34,962 nt of DNA, taken from Chitinophagaceae bacterium (GTDB lineage Bacteria; Bacteroidota; Bacteroidia; Chitinophagales; Chitinophagaceae). Position numbers and translations under genes: made by a program. Below the pieces are notes generated by a model, which saw only the letters and a program-made list of their open reading frames with translations, made no database searches and was not told the origin of the DNA. Location of the stretch: the NCBI GenBank assembly GCA_019638615.1, contig JAHBTL010000052.1, positions 1-34,962 of the forward strand, in the 5' to 3' direction. This document shows, piece after piece, positions 33,611-34,962 of this stretch (positions are counted from its first letter, which is position 1; every line of letters begins with the position of its first letter).

Positions 33611-33674
33611 GTTACTTTTTTGCGGAAAAAAGTAACCAAAAAGCCGCCGGGAAATTATTACCGCAATTTCCCGG
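33611..33674. repeat. Two adjacent perfect hairpins in spacer
   Basis: GTTACTTTTTT (33611-33621) pairs with AAAAAAGTAAC (33626-33636) around GCGG. CCGGGAAATT (33647-33656) pairs with AATTTCCCGG (33665-33674). The first resembles the hairpin at 19583-19610 in arm length and A/T composition. The 33312-34121 spacer holds no supported gene. Confidence 0.6.
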
Positions 33675-33927
33675 AACGCTCTGATGAAGCTTTAGTACTA
33701 CTGTGAATTCAGCAACAGAGCCCTGATACGTTTGCTGATAACTTAGCCGACTTAGGATACTTACTAATCAGAAAGCTGTGACAAACAAATGCAACTTGTC
33801 ACGACGCAATGATGGAGGCGCCGCCTAATTAGTAACTCGCAGTGACGGGGAAGAGTTTTATTTTTTACTGACAGCACTCAAGAAAAGTCTGAGTTTAGCT
33901 CAGGCTCTTACGCGGTCATTGCGAGAC

Positions 33928-34073
33928 CGCCGATTTAAACTTACATTATTAACTTCTTTTTGCGGCGGGCGAAGCAATCCTCATGCATATGCATCTTTTA
34001 ATCTGCGGACTGTTTCTCCCGCACCGACATTTCTTTAATGAAACACAACCTCTGTCGCGGTATGCCAGTGACA
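33928..34073. repeat. Imperfect direct repeat R2 (~146 bp)
   Basis: Second copy of R1, from CGCCGATTTAAACTTACATT to CGGTATGCCAGTGACA, in the same orientation about 557 bases away. The preceding GTCATTGCGAGACCG extends a type of repeat commonly seen in Bacteroidota spacers. The central part, CTCCCGCACCGACATTTC, also recurs in altered form near 24810. Confidence 0.75.
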
Positions 34074-34121
34074 GTAAGAGGCGTTTTGATTTTGCAACCA
34101 GTATTGAGGTAAAGAATGTAA

Positions 34122-34319
34122 TTATTTATTGCATATTTCCATAAAAAGCTTCGGATTTTCATTTAATTGCCGGGAGTAATCCGCTGCCTTGTAAAAAGAC
34201 CACATGCAGTCCTTCAATGCTTCATCGGGTTTATAATGCCTCCCGCGTTTCCATGCCGCACATATGGTTGATAACTGAGCCTGGTCTTCCGTGGCTGCTC
34301 TTTCCAGGTAAGCTTCCAC
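34122..34319 (-). CDS. Orphan 65-aa ORF, probable gene fragment
   Basis: It opens with GTG and reads MEAYLERAATEDQAQL, continues with AAWKRGRHYKPDEALKDCMW, and ends NPKLFMEICNK. The frame is open further upstream (to at least 34350) in a phase different from the SGNH gene. It looks like the C-terminal end of a longer helical protein, but I do not recognise it. It begins 11 bases after the SGNH stop. It may be an unrelated fragment joined by a deletion, so I treat the start as unreliable. Confidence 0.4.
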   Translation of the reverse strand: MEAYLERAATEDQAQLSTICAAWKRGRHYKPDEALKDCMWSFYKAADYSRQLNENPKLFMEICNK

Positions 34320-34329
34320 AGCAGTCCTG

Positions 34330-34860
34330 TCATTGCGGAAGGGTCGCGTTATGCGCTGTATCCAAAAAATTATCCCTCAGCGTGTAGAAGAAACAGATAT
34401 CAGTTGAAGGATTATGCTGCCATACCTGGCGGACGATCCCTTCCATGGAGCGGGCTATTTTCTCAGCCGGGGTATTCCTGTCGTTCACGGCAAATTCCAC
34501 GAAAACCAGGTCGGGATCAAATTTCAATACCTGGTCTTTCAACCTAAAGACGCCGAAGTCGGAACCTGTTCCGCCAATCGCTGCATTGATCTCCGTAAAG
34601 GCAGCTTTGGGAAAACGCTGTTTAAACCAATTGAGCGAATACACACGCCAGCCCTCCTGGGCGGTGATGCTTCCGCCGAGATAGGCAACCTTTACTGAAT
34701 CTCCCCTGCCGGCTTTCCTGAAAAAATTGGGCAGCCCCCCACGGGCATTGAACTCCCGGTAACCATTCCCGTATTCATTGACCGTACCTCCGGCGAAACA
34801 ATCGGACTGAAGAATGAGCAACACCGGTAAAATGGCAAAAAATATTCTTCCTGTTTTCAT
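34330..34860 (-). pseudogene. Truncated SGNH/GDSL hydrolase
   Basis: A 176-residue protein with a signal peptide (1-23, ending DCFA) and the first half of an SGNH esterase. Block I is LGGSITAQEGWR (about 60-71), with the nucleophile serine. Block II is NAAIGGTGSDFG. Block III is VEFAVND. It stops after YTLRDNFLDTAHNATLPQ. Homologues of this carbohydrate-esterase type are about 400 residues and carry the catalytic Asp-His pair (block V) in the missing second half. The gene is therefore probably inactive, unless the short form works differently. The break lies at CCGCAATGACAGG, similar to the edges of local spacer repeats, so a repeat-mediated deletion is possible. Confidence 0.7.
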
Positions 34861-34962
34861 ATCAGATCTTTGTTAATATCCCGCTGCAATCGGCAGCCCC
34901 GCTGTGTGAAGCGTCTTTCATTTCACACATAAGTAATGCAGCCTCCTGCTACGGCTGTAATC

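Overview
The window reads as a chromosomal segment of a Bacteroidota bacterium, most likely a member of Chitinophagaceae or a close relative. The evidence is several promoters with the TAnnTTTG -7 element typical of the phylum, no clear Shine-Dalgarno sites, an Oar-like TonB-dependent receptor, a CzcA-TolC fusion, TPR-CHAT proteins, many Cys-anchored lipoproteins and a crtI-crtB-crtZ carotenoid cluster. The family-level placement is inference.

Layout. 1-2600: a palindrome-rich flank, an exported thioredoxin-like protein and a GH16 glycosidase lipoprotein (minus strand). 2670-5314: a compact mlaE-mlaF-mlaD operon for lipid transport. 5435-7191: a tRNA-Val(TAC) gene with its own promoter and terminator. 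It is followed by a head-to-tail array of five GIY-YIG nuclease gene copies (two intact, three broken), each linked to copies of the tRNA 3' half and the tRNA terminator. 7211-8470: a hicAB toxin-antitoxin pair (hicA is only 59 codons), then a convergent DUF5053-like gene with a 46-codon partner. 8637-13825: an Oar-like receptor divergent from ribBA, plus a small exported protein. 13872-19376: a CzcA-TolC fusion and its lipoprotein adaptor, forming a complete metal efflux system. 19901-24547: a sigma factor, an anti-sigma-like membrane TPR protein and an exported TPR-CHAT protease-like protein. 24548-28049: repeats, an internally deleted paralogue of a PAS/LuxR-like regulator, two lipoproteins, a beta-barrel protein and the intact regulator. 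28050-30293: a large exported protein of unknown function. 30495-33311: crtI-crtB-crtZ (minus strand). 33312-34962: a repeat-rich spacer and a truncated SGNH hydrolase.

The most unusual structure is the tRNA-Val/GIY-YIG array. Blocks of exact or near-exact identity alternate abruptly with badly decayed blocks, which suggests repeated unit duplication or gene conversion next to a tRNA. The tRNA-derived tails keep a hairpin at the anticodon-arm position although its bases differ between copies. The 3' end of each ORF runs into this tail. This could be a small tRNA-parasitising nuclease element, but function cannot be shown from sequence alone.

Many start codons were moved inward from the longest open frame because a signal peptide, family alignment or promoter position supports the shorter protein.
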